Source of the DNA: Hydrogenophilales bacterium RIFOXYD1_FULL_62_11
GTDB lineage: Bacteria; Pseudomonadota; Gammaproteobacteria; Burkholderiales; Thiobacillaceae
Assembly: GCA_001802655.1 (NCBI GenBank)
Contig: MGZO01000130.1
Location: 32,117 to 96,016 of the forward strand
Direction of reading: 5' to 3'
DNA: 63,900 nucleotides
In this document: positions 8,950 to 18,204 of the stretch, in pieces
How positions within the stretch are numbered: position 1 is the first letter of the stretch
How the letters are laid out: every line of letters starts with the position of its first letter
Notes under the pieces: model-generated
Seen by the model: only the letters and a program-made list of their open reading frames with translations
Databases searched by the model: none
What the model was told of the DNA's origin: nothing
Translations under genes and position numbers: made by a program

Positions 8950-9701
8950 AGCGTGCAGAAAGTCAGGTCGAAATCGATCGCCAGGTCGGAACAGACACGC
9001 ACCTGCCCGAAGCCCACCTGCACAAACCGGATGTTAAGCATGTATTTATTGGCGGAAATCTCCGGCACGCAGGGCAGCGCGTCGTCCAGCGTGACGCGGA
9101 TCAGCTGCGGGTTGCGCGATTCCAGCATGCGCTGATAGCTGCCGTTATCCGCGTGTTGCTGCTCGGGTCGACCGCTGTCTCGCAACAGGCCCAACACGAT
9201 ATCGATAGCTGAATGGATGGACGCAAACGGCAACAGCCAGCGTTGCAGTTGCTCCATGCGCTCCTCGGCAGGGCGATGTCGCCAGTAATGATAGGAAGGC
9301 AGATCAAATTCGCTCATGCCGCCGGGAATGGCCGCACGCTGCTTGACTGCCATCAACCATTCGTCCTCACGCAGGTGCTGGCCGACTTTTCCGGGCGTCT
9401 GGTGGATTTTATGATGGGTCGACTCGATTGCTGTCAGCACTTGCTCCAGAGTGGTGTCCTGCACGTGCGGATTGCCGCGCAGCGCCGCCAACACGCTTTT
9501 CTGCCGGTCCAGTTCCTGCAGCAAATCCGACTTGAGGTCAGCTCGCGCGGCCACCTCTGCCAGCTCGAACAAGGTCAGCAAGGCGGCATGATGAGCGGAC
9601 GAATCAGGTGAACCGGCATAGGCAGCAAAACGGTCGAACAAGTCTTCCAGCCGCAACAGGGTGCGGATACGTTCACTCAGAGGATATTCGTAATGGATCA
9701 C
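8946..9701 (-). CDS. zapD: Cell division protein ZapD
   Basis: A 251-residue cytoplasmic FtsZ-bundling protein. The N-terminal pattern YEYPLSERIRTLLRLEDLF is the family signature, and the length is close to E. coli ZapD. The open frame extends 72 codons further upstream, but that part runs through the coaE-zapD gap and into coaE and is not ZapD-like. I use the GTG at 9701, which puts VIHYEYPL at the start; a GTG four codons earlier (9713) is the alternative. A strong hairpin lies at 9716-9747 just upstream. Confidence 0.88.
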   Translation of the reverse strand: MIHYEYPLSERIRTLLRLEDLFDRFAAYAGSPDSSAHHAALLTLFELAEVAARADLKSDLLQELDRQKSVLAALRGNPHVQDTTLEQVLTAIESTHHKIHQTPGKVGQHLREDEWLMAVKQRAAIPGGMSEFDLPSYHYWRHRPAEERMEQLQRWLLPFASIHSAIDIVLGLLRDSGRPEQQHADNGSYQRMLESRNPQLIRVTLDDALPCVPEISANKYMLNIRFVQVGFGQVRVCSDLAIDFDLTFCTL

Positions 9702-9715
9702 ACCGCAGCGCACAG

Positions 9716-9747
9716 AGTTGAATCGGTCGATTGTCGCCGATTCAACT
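9716..9747. repeat. Perfect inverted repeat upstream of zapD
   Basis: AGTTGAATCGG at 9716-9726 and CCGATTCAACT at 9737-9747 form an 11-bp perfect stem around a 10-base loop, with CGA/TCG able to extend it inside the loop. It fills most of the coaE-zapD gap. There is no T-run in the direction of transcription, so it looks more like an RNA processing or translation-control element than a terminator. Confidence 0.7.
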
Positions 9748-9753
9748 GAAAAA

Positions 9754-10362
9754 TCAAGGCATCGATTCTGCTGCAAGCTCCAGATAGCATTGATGCAGAT
9801 TAGCCACTTCAGCACGCAAGTCTTCAATTGACGCCGTGTTGAGGATGACATCATCCGCAACCGCCAGCCGTTCAGCGCGGGTCGCCTGTGCAGCGAGAAT
9901 CGCCAGGACCTCATCACGCGCCAGTCCGCTCCGGGACATCACCCGTGCAATCTGGATTTCTTCGGGACAATCGACCACCAGAATGCGTTTCAGCACCTCC
10001 CGGTAAGCGCCCGTCTCCACCAGCAGCGGGATCACCAGCAGCGCATAGCGTGCAGTCAGGTGCGCCAGCATCTGCTCGACACGCTGGCGGATGGCGGGAT
10101 GCAGGATGGCCTCAAGCTGATGCCGGGCAGCGGCGTCGGCGAACACGCGACGACGCAAGGCCACGCGATCCAGCGTGCCATCTGCCTGCATCAGGGGTTC
10201 GCCAAAAGCCGAACGAATGGCTTGCAGCGCCGCGCCGCCGGGGGCAGTCAATTCACGTGCGATGACATCCGTATCAATCACCGGCACCCCCAACGCCGCA
10301 AAGGCATCCGCGACCGTCGATTTACCGGATCCAATCCCGCCGGTCATGCCCACCACGTACAT
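9754..10362 (-). CDS. coaE: Dephospho-CoA kinase
   Basis: A 202-residue cytoplasmic kinase catalysing the last step of coenzyme A synthesis, phosphorylation of the 3'-hydroxyl of dephospho-CoA. The P-loop GGIGSGKSTV is at residues 8-17, DTDVIAREL near 31 binds substrate, and the LID region RVMSRSGL is in the C-terminal third. Its ATG overlaps the pilD stop by one base (TGATG), so it is translated with the pilus genes, a common betaproteobacterial arrangement. Confidence 0.95.
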   Translation of the reverse strand: MYVVGMTGGIGSGKSTVADAFAALGVPVIDTDVIARELTAPGGAALQAIRSAFGEPLMQADGTLDRVALRRRVFADAAARHQLEAILHPAIRQRVEQMLAHLTARYALLVIPLLVETGAYREVLKRILVVDCPEEIQIARVMSRSGLARDEVLAILAAQATRAERLAVADDVILNTASIEDLRAEVANLHQCYLELAAESMP

Positions 10363-11216
10363 CAGAATTGCCCGAGATAGGCCTGCGTCAACTCTGTACC
10401 GAAGAACAACGCGACCAACCCGCCCCCCGCCAGATAGGGGCCGAACGGAATCGGCACGCGCCGGTCATGCTTTACCAGCACAATCATGGCGACACCGATG
10501 GCCGCGCCCACCACCGACGACAACAGCAAGGTGACGGGCACCAGCTGCCACCCCAGCCAGGCACCAAGCGCTGCCAGCAGCTTGAAATCGCCATAGCCCA
10601 TGCCTTCCTTGCCAGTCGCCAGTTTGAACAACCAGTACACCGCCCACAGCACCAGGTAACCCGCCATGGCACCGATGACGGCATCCGCCAAGTGGGTATA
10701 TGTGCCACTCAAATTAAACAGCAGCCCCAGCCACAGCAGCGGCTGGGTAAGGCTGTCTGGCAACAAGGTGGTATCAAAATCAATGAATGCCAGCGTAACC
10801 AGCGTCCAGATCAGCAACAACGCGCCCCCGGTCTGCACGCTCGCCCCCCATTTCCAGGCAGCGGCAGCCGACAGCAACGCAGTAAGCAATTCCACCAGCG
10901 GATAGCGGGCGCCGATTGGCGCGGCACAGGACGAACAGCGCCCGCGCAGCCACAGCCAGGACAGTAGCGGGATGTTTTCCAGCGCGGTGATCTGATGACC
11001 ACAGTGCGGACACGCCGAGCGTGGGACTGCGAGGTTGTATGGCGCGGATGCTGCCAGCGTTTCACCGCGCAACTCGGCACACTGTGCGTGCCACTCGGTC
11101 TCCATCATCTTCGGCAGCCGATGAATGACGACGTTGAGAAAGCTGCCAACCAGCAGGCTGAATAAAAAAACCAGCCCTGCGAACAGGACTGGCTCTCCTG
11201 ACAGCAAGGTCATCAC
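10362..11216 (-). CDS. pilD: Type IV prepilin peptidase / N-methyltransferase
   Basis: A 284-residue polytopic inner-membrane protein of family A24. It cleaves prepilin leaders and methylates the new N-terminus. The cytoplasmic loop carries the two CxxC pairs (CPHC and CSSC) of the methylase/zinc region at about residues 75-105. The catalytic aspartates lie in FIDFDTTLLPDSLT and GYGDFKLLAALGAWLG. It overlaps pilC by four bases and coaE by one. Confidence 0.95.
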   Translation of the reverse strand: MMTLLSGEPVLFAGLVFLFSLLVGSFLNVVIHRLPKMMETEWHAQCAELRGETLAASAPYNLAVPRSACPHCGHQITALENIPLLSWLWLRGRCSSCAAPIGARYPLVELLTALLSAAAAWKWGASVQTGGALLLIWTLVTLAFIDFDTTLLPDSLTQPLLWLGLLFNLSGTYTHLADAVIGAMAGYLVLWAVYWLFKLATGKEGMGYGDFKLLAALGAWLGWQLVPVTLLLSSVVGAAIGVAMIVLVKHDRRVPIPFGPYLAGGGLVALFFGTELTQAYLGQF

Positions 11217-12466
11217 ACGACCGAACCCATTTTGAAGATCGGCAGATACATGGCGACAACCATGCCACCGATGAGCGTACCCAGCACCACCATGATGACC
11301 GGCTCCATCAGGCTGGACATCGCTGCCACCGCATCGTCTACTTCAGCTTCGTAAAAGTCGGCCACTTTGTTGAGCATGGAATCCAGCGAGCCGGACTCCT
11401 CGCCGATTGCGGCCATTTGCAGCACCATGTTGGGGAAAAGTTCGGTGTTTTGCATCGCCACGGTCAATGCCGTGCCGGTGGACACCTCGGCCTTGATTTT
11501 CTGGGTGGCCTCGACATACACCTGGTTGCCTGATGCGCCGCCCACTGATTCGAGCGCTTCAACCAGCGGCACGCCTGCCGCGAACATGGTCGCCAGGGTA
11601 CGCGTCCAGCGCGCGATGGTGGCCTTTTCGATCACTGCGCCAAAAATCGGCAGCTTGAGCATGACGCGATCCATGAACATCTGCACCTTGCGCGAGCGCT
11701 TCCACGCCTGCAGCAGGAAATAAATGCCGCCGCCAATGCCGCCGAAGATCGCCCACCACCATTTGACGAAAAACTTTGAGATCGCCATCACCACCAGGGT
11801 CGGTCCCGGCAAGTCGGCGCCAAAGCTGCTGAACAGCTCCTCAAACGCCGGAATCACGAAAATCATGATGACGGCGGTAATGACAAACGCCACCACGATG
11901 ATGGATATGGGATAAAACAGCGCCGACTTGATCTTGCTCTTGATGGCAAGGATTTTTTCCTTGTACACCGCCAGCCGGTCCAGCACCGCTTCGAGAATAC
12001 CGGCCGATTCACCCGCGCCGACCAGGTTGCAGTACAGCGCGTCAAAATGGAGTGGATGGCGGGCAAAAGACTGGGTGAGGCTGCTGCCCTTTTCGATATC
12101 CGCCTTGATCTCAGCCAGCAGCCGCTGCACCGAGGGATTCGAATGACCACGCCCGACGATGTCAAACGCCTGCAGCAAAGGCACGCCGGCCTTCATCATG
12201 GTCGCCAGCTGACGGGTGAACAGGGTAATGTCCTTTTCCGTCACCTTTTTCGCGCCACTGAACAGGGTGCTCTGTTTTTTGACCTTGGTGACGGTAATGC
12301 CCTGTTTGCGCAGCACTGAACCAACCACCGCTTCGCCACCGGCCTGCATCTGGCCTTTGACCTTCTTGCCGCGCTTGTCCATGCCTTCCCACAGATAGGA
12401 GGCATCCTTTTTAACTGCTTTCGCCGCTACTGCCCTGGCCGCTGTTGCTTTTGCCGCTGTTGCCAT
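11213..12466 (-). CDS. pilC: Type IV pilus inner-membrane platform protein PilC
   Basis: A 417-residue type II secretion F-domain protein with two homologous cytoplasmic domains and three membrane helices. It couples the PilB and PilT motors to pilus growth. Typical segments are FTRQLATMMKAGVPLLQAFD (first domain) and WTRTLATMFAAGVPLVEALE (second domain). The N-terminus is unusually rich in Ala and Lys (about 20 residues before YLWEGMDKRG). It lies 11 bp after pilB. Confidence 0.95.
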   Translation of the reverse strand: MATAAKATAARAVAAKAVKKDASYLWEGMDKRGKKVKGQMQAGGEAVVGSVLRKQGITVTKVKKQSTLFSGAKKVTEKDITLFTRQLATMMKAGVPLLQAFDIVGRGHSNPSVQRLLAEIKADIEKGSSLTQSFARHPLHFDALYCNLVGAGESAGILEAVLDRLAVYKEKILAIKSKIKSALFYPISIIVVAFVITAVIMIFVIPAFEELFSSFGADLPGPTLVVMAISKFFVKWWWAIFGGIGGGIYFLLQAWKRSRKVQMFMDRVMLKLPIFGAVIEKATIARWTRTLATMFAAGVPLVEALESVGGASGNQVYVEATQKIKAEVSTGTALTVAMQNTELFPNMVLQMAAIGEESGSLDSMLNKVADFYEAEVDDAVAAMSSLMEPVIMVVLGTLIGGMVVAMYLPIFKMGSVV

Positions 12467-12477
12467 AAAAGTGTTCC

Positions 12478-14190
12478 TTAAAGATTAGTGACGGCTTCGA
12501 CCTCTTCCAGCGAGGTGAGTCCGGCTTTTACTTTCAACAGTCCTGCCTGACGCAAATCGACCACGCCTTCAATTCGTGCCTGATCGGCGATATCGGATTC
12601 ATTGCCGCCCTTGAGGATGATGCGAGTCATGGCATCGGTGATCGGCATCACCTGATAGATGCCCAAACGCCCCTTGTAGCCTGAGCCACCGCAGATATCA
12701 CAGCCCACTGGTTTATAGGGCTGCCAACTCCCATCCAGTTGCGCTTCGGTAAACCCGGCATCCAGCATGGCCTCGCGCGGCAAATCGGTTGGCTGTTTGC
12801 ATGAACACAGCTTCCGCGCCAGCCGCTGGGCAGTAATCAGAATCACCGAGGACGCAACGTTAAATGGCGCTACACCCATATTCAACAAACGCGTCAGGGT
12901 GCCAGGGGCGTCGTTCGTGTGTAAGGTGGACATCACCATGTGGCCGGTTTGCGCGGCCTTGATCGCGATATCAGCCGTTTCAAGGTCGCGAATTTCGCCG
13001 ACCATAATGACATCGGGGTCCTGCCGCAAAAACGATTTGAGCGCAGCCGAAAAAGTCAGGCCGGCCTTGTCGTTGACGTTGACCTGGTTAATGCCGGCCA
13101 ACTGGATTTCTGCCGGGTCTTCCGCCGTCGAGATATTCACATCAGGCTTGTTGAGAATATTCAGGCACGTGTAAAGAGACACGGTTTTTCCGGAGCCGGT
13201 CGGGCCGGTCACCAGCACCATGCCATAGGGGCGCTGCACCGCGTTCAGCAGCAGCTCCTTCTGGAACGGCTCATACCCTAGCGCCTCGATCCCAAGCTGG
13301 GCGCTGGTCGGGTCGAGAATACGCATGACGATCTTTTCGCCATACAGCGTCGGCAGCGTGCTGACCCGAAAGTCAATGGCGCGGTTCTTCGACAGCACCA
13401 GTTTCATGCGGCCGTCCTGCGGCACGCGTTTTTCCGAAATATCGAGCCGCGACAACACCTTGATACGCGAAGCAACCTTGTCCTTGATCGCCATCGGCGG
13501 TTGCGCCACTTCGGCCAAAATGCCATCACGACGGTAGCGGATGCGGTAACTCTTTTCGTAAGGTTCAAAGTGAATATCGGATGCGCCCTGGTTGATCGCA
13601 TCAAGCATGATTTTTTGCAGGTAGCGCACCACCGGCGCATCATCGATTTCGATGCCTGGGGCGTCCTGCTGCGCAGCAGCGGCTTCTTCATCGATGAAAT
13701 CGAGGTTAAGGTCTTCCGCGTTCAACACCGCCATGGTGTTATCTGCCGCCTCACCCGCCTTGGCAACCAGCTTGGCCAGCTTGTCGTCTTCCACCACCAC
13801 CGGCTCCACCGCCTGGTTGGTCTGGAATTTCACCTCATCCAGCGCTTGCAGGTGGGTGGGATCGGAGGTCGCGACATACAGCTTGTTGCCCCGCTGGTAC
13901 AGCGCAATCACACGCCGTTTCTGCACCAGCCTGGCATCGAGCAGCCCTTGCGGCAGGCTGTCGGCATCCATGGCGTTCAAGTCCAGATAGGGAAAGCCGA
14001 ACGAAGCTGCGGCGAACTCGGCAATCTGGTCAGCCTTGAAACGCTTGCCCTTGATCAGCTCGGTAACGAAAGAATCACCCGACTGGCTGGCGCGCTTGCC
14101 AACCCCGTCAGCATCGGCCTCGGACATCCAGCCATTGTTGACCATGGCGCGCGCCAGCCCGGTTAAATTATTGGAGATTGCATCGGCCAT
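12478..14190 (-). CDS. pilB: Type IV pilus assembly ATPase PilB
   Basis: A 570-residue secretion ATPase powering pilus extension. The N-terminal MshEN-type domain covers about residues 1-170. The ATPase core has Walker A GPTGSGKT, the Asp box and Walker B with GEIRDLETAD, and a His box. A zinc motif follows (CSCKQ then CDICGGSGYKGR). Length is typical. It is the first gene of the six-gene minus-strand operon ending in yacG; a promoter would lie in the 91-bp gap after corB. Confidence 0.96.
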   Translation of the reverse strand: MADAISNNLTGLARAMVNNGWMSEADADGVGKRASQSGDSFVTELIKGKRFKADQIAEFAAASFGFPYLDLNAMDADSLPQGLLDARLVQKRRVIALYQRGNKLYVATSDPTHLQALDEVKFQTNQAVEPVVVEDDKLAKLVAKAGEAADNTMAVLNAEDLNLDFIDEEAAAAQQDAPGIEIDDAPVVRYLQKIMLDAINQGASDIHFEPYEKSYRIRYRRDGILAEVAQPPMAIKDKVASRIKVLSRLDISEKRVPQDGRMKLVLSKNRAIDFRVSTLPTLYGEKIVMRILDPTSAQLGIEALGYEPFQKELLLNAVQRPYGMVLVTGPTGSGKTVSLYTCLNILNKPDVNISTAEDPAEIQLAGINQVNVNDKAGLTFSAALKSFLRQDPDVIMVGEIRDLETADIAIKAAQTGHMVMSTLHTNDAPGTLTRLLNMGVAPFNVASSVILITAQRLARKLCSCKQPTDLPREAMLDAGFTEAQLDGSWQPYKPVGCDICGGSGYKGRLGIYQVMPITDAMTRIILKGGNESDIADQARIEGVVDLRQAGLLKVKAGLTSLEEVEAVTNL

Positions 14191-14281
14191 TGCTCGATTC
14201 CAAAAAGTCCTGAGTCAAATTATCACCCGCATCGGCCAGACAGCCGATGGGGAATCACAGGCTTTAACGGCGATAGTTGGC

Positions 14282-15571
14282 TTAAGTTGAGGCGCTTTCA
14301 ACATCCGCTGCCGGCAGATAAATACGCGCCATCTTGACCGCCCGATCCTGCGTTTGCACAATCTCCACCGGCACATCCCCCAACTTCAGGCTCACCCCCG
14401 CTTCGGGAATATCCTCGAACTGTTCGAGAAGCAGACCGTTGAGTGTTTTCGGGCCATCCAGCGGCAGCGATAATCCCAATGTACGGTTCAAGTGGCGTAG
14501 CAGCACACTCCCCTCGGCCAGCCAACTTCCATCGGCCTCGCGCCGCAAATACCCCATATCGGATGGCGCCTGCGTGGTGAATTCGCCCACCATTTCCTCG
14601 AGCAGGTCTTCCAGTGTCACCAGACCTTGCAGTTCGCCATATTCGTCCACCACCAGCGCCAACCGGCGACGGCCCAGCTGAAAATTACGCAGCTGGGTAA
14701 ATAACGGGGTACCCGCCGGAACGAAATAAGGTGCCTCCAGGTTTTCCTTCAGCGTCTCCGGATTGAGCTCATCGCCGGTCAAAGCATGCAGCACCCGGCG
14801 TACATGCAGCACACCGAGCAGGGTGTCCTGTGAGCCTTGCTGCACGATCAGCCGGGTATGGTGGCTGGTTGAAATCTGCTGGCGCAGCCGCTCGGGCTCA
14901 TCCTCGATATCGATCGCCTCGATCTGGTTGCGCGGCGTCATCACGTCATCCACTGTGATGTCCTCCAGTTCCAGCATGTTCATCAATATGCGGTGATGTT
15001 CGCGCGGCATTCTGCTGGAAGACTCCAGCACAATGGTACGCAGCTCTTCCAGCCCCAGACTGTTGCCTTGGCCCGGCTCCGGCTGCTTGATCCGCAGCAG
15101 CTGCAAAATTCCTTGCACGAACAGGTTGACGAACCACACCACCGGATACGCCAGCTTCAGCAGCGGCGTTAGCAGCCACGTCGCCGGATAGGCGACACGT
15201 TCGGGAAAGGCTGCGCCCAGCACCTTGGGGGTAACTTCGCTGAATACCAGAATCAGGAAGGTCAGCAGCAGGGTCGCCACCATCAGCACCACTTCACCAT
15301 CGCCAAACAGACGAATCGCCAGCACCGTAGTCAGCGTGCCCGAAGCCGCATTGACGAGGTTGTTACCAAGCAAAATCACGCCCAGCAGCTTGTCGGTTCG
15401 ATCCAGTAGCGCCTGCGCGCGCATCGCCCCGCGATGGCCGGTATCAGCGGCATGGCGCAAACGATAGCGGTTGATCGCCATCATCGCGGTCTCGGATGCG
15501 GAGAAAAAGGCCGAGGTCAGCAACAAGACGGCAAGCACGGCAAACAGCGTGCTGGTGGCAATACTATCCAA
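14282..15571 (-). CDS. corB: CorB/CNNM-family transporter (DUF21-CBS-CorC_HlyC)
   Basis: A 429-residue inner-membrane protein. The DUF21/CNNM membrane domain occupies about residues 1-190 (SAFFSASETAMMAINRYRLRH is its signature), followed by two CBS domains (VDDVMTPRNQIEAI near 215) and a C-terminal CorC_HlyC FAD-like fold ending near 425. CorB proteins are implicated in magnesium export and cobalt resistance. It lies 11 bp after ypjD, the same pairing as E. coli ypjD-yfjD beside ffh. The transported ion is inferred from the family. Confidence 0.88.
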   Translation of the reverse strand: MDSIATSTLFAVLAVLLLTSAFFSASETAMMAINRYRLRHAADTGHRGAMRAQALLDRTDKLLGVILLGNNLVNAASGTLTTVLAIRLFGDGEVVLMVATLLLTFLILVFSEVTPKVLGAAFPERVAYPATWLLTPLLKLAYPVVWFVNLFVQGILQLLRIKQPEPGQGNSLGLEELRTIVLESSSRMPREHHRILMNMLELEDITVDDVMTPRNQIEAIDIEDEPERLRQQISTSHHTRLIVQQGSQDTLLGVLHVRRVLHALTGDELNPETLKENLEAPYFVPAGTPLFTQLRNFQLGRRRLALVVDEYGELQGLVTLEDLLEEMVGEFTTQAPSDMGYLRREADGSWLAEGSVLLRHLNRTLGLSLPLDGPKTLNGLLLEQFEDIPEAGVSLKLGDVPVEIVQTQDRAVKMARIYLPAADVESAST

Positions 15572-15582
15572 GCAGCATCACC

Positions 15583-16368
15583 TCAACGTTGGAGAATGAC
15601 TTCCAGCACAAACTGCGTGCCTAAATAAGCCAGCAGTAACAACGTGAAACCGGTAATGGTCCAGACCAGCGCCGTACGCCCCCGCCAGCCGCGAAAATGC
15701 CGTCCCAGCAGCAGGCCGCCAAACACCAACCAGGACAGGATCGCAAACACGGTCTTGTGGGAGATCTGCAGCGCCTTGCCGAACAGTTCCTCCGAAAAGA
15801 ATACGCCGCTAAAAACGGATAAGGTCAGCAGGACAAAACCGATACCAATGGTTCTGAACAGCATCGCTTCCAGGGTCAGCAAAGGCGGGGCGCCATTCTG
15901 CAACATGCCGCCACGATGCAGCTTTTTTTCAAGCATGGTCATCAACACGGCATGCAGCGCTGCCACGGCCAGCAGGCCATAAGCCAGAAACGACACCAGC
16001 AGATGCATGCGCAAAGCCAAAGCCTGTGAACTGGGAATGGCATGGGTTTCGGTAAAAAACACCATCCCCAGCACAGATAGGGCCGCCAGCCCGCTCACCC
16101 AGGACTGCAAACGCGCCAGCTGCATGCCTTTGCTGGACAACCAATAGGTCAGCGCAGTCAGCCACAAAATCGTCGACAGCGAATTACCAAACCCCAACCG
16201 AATGTCACCCTGCCCCAGCACCGACTGAAAAATCAGTGCGCCATGAGCCAGCAAGGCCAGCGGCAACGCCACGCACGCGGTCTTGAACGGTGGCGTGCGC
16301 TGCAAGCGCCAAGCCACCCAAGCATAAAGCGCACTTACAGATAAAGTAACCAGCAATAGCGGGGACAT
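15583..16368 (-). CDS. ypjD: Inner-membrane protein YpjD (CcsA/CcmC-like)
   Basis: A 261-residue protein with about eight hydrophobic helices belonging to the cytochrome c assembly superfamily. Conserved histidines appear in LRMHLLVSFLAYGLLAVAALH and SHKTVFAILSW, the heme-handling region in CcsA. The tryptophan-rich WWD motif of true CcsA is not evident, so heme delivery is unproven. It is divergent from ffh across 100 bp, as in E. coli. Confidence 0.85.
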   Translation of the reverse strand: MSPLLLVTLSVSALYAWVAWRLQRTPPFKTACVALPLALLAHGALIFQSVLGQGDIRLGFGNSLSTILWLTALTYWLSSKGMQLARLQSWVSGLAALSVLGMVFFTETHAIPSSQALALRMHLLVSFLAYGLLAVAALHAVLMTMLEKKLHRGGMLQNGAPPLLTLEAMLFRTIGIGFVLLTLSVFSGVFFSEELFGKALQISHKTVFAILSWLVFGGLLLGRHFRGWRGRTALVWTITGFTLLLLAYLGTQFVLEVILQR

Positions 16369-16468
16369 TCGTTAAAATGGAATTCTGTTTCGGCCAGCCC
16401 ATTATCCATGCCGCCCTCCACGGCAACAAGGAATCCCTGCCAGATAACCCTCATGTTAAAGACCCACC

Positions 16469-17812
16469 ATGCTAGATAACCTCAGCGGACGCCTCGCCGG
16501 CGTCGTCAAACAACTGCGCGGCCAAGCGCGAATCACCGAAGCCAACGTGCAGGACACGCTGCGCCAGGTTCGCCTCGCGCTGCTGGAAGCCGACGTCGCG
16601 CTGCCGGTCGTTAAAAGCTTCATCGAAGCCGTCAAAACCCGCGCGCTCGGTCAGGACGTGCTCACGAGCCTGTCACCCGGGCAGGCGCTGATTGGCATTG
16701 TCCACGAAGAGCTCACCCGCCTGATGGGCGGCGCCAACGCCGAGCTGAACCTGGCGGCCAACCCGCCAGCGGTGATCCTGATGGCCGGTTTGCAGGGCTC
16801 GGGCAAAACCACCACCAGCGGCAAACTCGCGCTGCTGCTCAAAAACCGCAAGAAAAAGGTCCTGCTCACCTCGGCTGACGTCTACCGGCCCGCCGCGATC
16901 GATCAGTTGCGTCAACTCGGCAAACAGCTCGATGTCGCTTTTTTTGAGGCGGGTGACGAACGTGATCCACTGAAAATCGCCACCGCCGCACAGGATCACG
17001 CACGCAAGCAGTTTTATGACGTGCTGATCGTCGACACCGCTGGTCGGCTGGCGATCGACGAAGCGATGATGGCCGAGATCCAGGCGCTGCACGCCGCCGT
17101 CAACCCGGTAGAAACGCTGTTCGTGGTCGACGCAATGCAAGGCCAGGACGCGGTCAATGTCGCCAAGGCATTCAATGAAGCTCTGCCACTGACCGGCATC
17201 GTGCTGACCAAGCTCGATGGCGACTCGCGCGGCGGCGCAGCGCTGTCGGTGCGCCAGGTCACCGGCAAGCCGCTCAAGTTCATTGGCGTAGGCGAAAAAC
17301 CCAACGGTCTCGAAGCGTTCCACCCGGAGCGCATGGCACAGCGCATCCTCGGCATGGGCGATGTCCTCTCGCTGATCGAGCAGGCACATAGCTCGGTCGA
17401 CATGGCCGAAGCCAAAAAGTTGGCCGACAAAGTCAAAAAGGGCAAGGACTTCGACCTCGAAGACTTCAAGGCGCAAATCCTGCAAATGAAGAAAATGGGC
17501 GGGCTGTCGGCGCTGATGGACAAGCTCCCCGGTGCCGGTCAGATGAATATGCCTGCGGGCGCTGACGACAAATCGATCAACCGCGTCGAAGGCATCATCA
17601 ACAGCATGACCCCGCTGGAGCGCCGCAAACCCGACCTCATCAAGGCCAGCCGCAAACGCCGCATTGCCGCCGGCGCGGGCGTGCAGGTACAGGAGGTCAA
17701 CAAGCTGCTAAACCAGTTCGAGCAGGCCCAGAAGATGATGAAAATGATGGGTAAAGGCGGCCTGTCGAAAATGATGCGCGGCATGAAAGGCATGATGCCC
17801 GGCATACGTTAA
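16469..17812 (+). CDS. ffh: Signal recognition particle protein Ffh
   Basis: A 447-residue GTPase which, with 4.5S RNA, directs nascent membrane proteins to FtsY. The N domain comes first. The G domain follows with GLQGSGKTTTSGKLA (about 106-120), DTAGR and TKLDGDSRGGAALS. The Met-rich M domain fills the C-terminus, ending in GGLSKMMRGMKGMMPGIR. Length is standard. The 130-bp gap after it contains the rpsP promoter region. Confidence 0.97.
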   Translation: MLDNLSGRLAGVVKQLRGQARITEANVQDTLRQVRLALLEADVALPVVKSFIEAVKTRALGQDVLTSLSPGQALIGIVHEELTRLMGGANAELNLAANPPAVILMAGLQGSGKTTTSGKLALLLKNRKKKVLLTSADVYRPAAIDQLRQLGKQLDVAFFEAGDERDPLKIATAAQDHARKQFYDVLIVDTAGRLAIDEAMMAEIQALHAAVNPVETLFVVDAMQGQDAVNVAKAFNEALPLTGIVLTKLDGDSRGGAALSVRQVTGKPLKFIGVGEKPNGLEAFHPERMAQRILGMGDVLSLIEQAHSSVDMAEAKKLADKVKKGKDFDLEDFKAQILQMKKMGGLSALMDKLPGAGQMNMPAGADDKSINRVEGIINSMTPLERRKPDLIKASRKRRIAAGAGVQVQEVNKLLNQFEQAQKMMKMMGKGGLSKMMRGMKGMMPGIR

Positions 17813-17901
17813 GCCACGCCCTGCTTTCCCGGGAGCCGGTGCCGAATTCACTTCCTTAGGGGCAAGGCTTGCAAGAAAGTGGCGGGCCATTGGATTTTGA
17901 G

Positions 17902-17907
17902 TATAAT
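17902..17907 (+). promoter_or_regulatory. Probable -10 element for rpsP operon
   Basis: A perfect TATAAT lies 36 bases before the rpsP start, inside the only sizeable gap between ffh and the ribosomal operon. The -35 region at a 17-base spacing is poor (GTGGCG), so the call rests on the -10 match and position. Confidence 0.45.
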
Positions 17908-17942
17908 TCGCGGTTTTCTCCGTTTGCCCGGTGGGTTAAATC

Positions 17943-18203
17943 ATGGTCGTTATTCGTCTTTCGCGCGGCGGCGCTAAAAACCGCCCTTTCTACAACGTGG
18001 TGGTAGCTGATTCACGCTGCCGTCGTGATGGCCGCTTCATCGAGCGCGTCGGTTTCTACAATCCGGTCGCGGCTGAAGGCTCAGAGGCCCTCCGCCTGAA
18101 TGCAGAGCGCATCGGCTACTGGGTCAGCAACGGCGCACAACTGTCTGACACCGTTGCACGCCTGGTCAAGCAGAACAAACCCGCTGCCGCTGTTGCCGCC
18201 TGA
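17943..18203 (+). CDS. rpsP: 30S ribosomal protein S16
   Basis: An 86-residue ribosomal protein needed for assembly of the 5' and central domains of the 30S subunit. The signature VVIRLSRGGAKNRPFYNVVVADSR is at the N-terminus, followed by DGRFIERVGFYNPVA. It heads the conserved rpsP-rimM-trmD-rplS operon and is followed one base later by the rimM start. Confidence 0.97.
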   Translation: MVVIRLSRGGAKNRPFYNVVVADSRCRRDGRFIERVGFYNPVAAEGSEALRLNAERIGYWVSNGAQLSDTVARLVKQNKPAAAVAA

Positions 18204-18204
18204 T

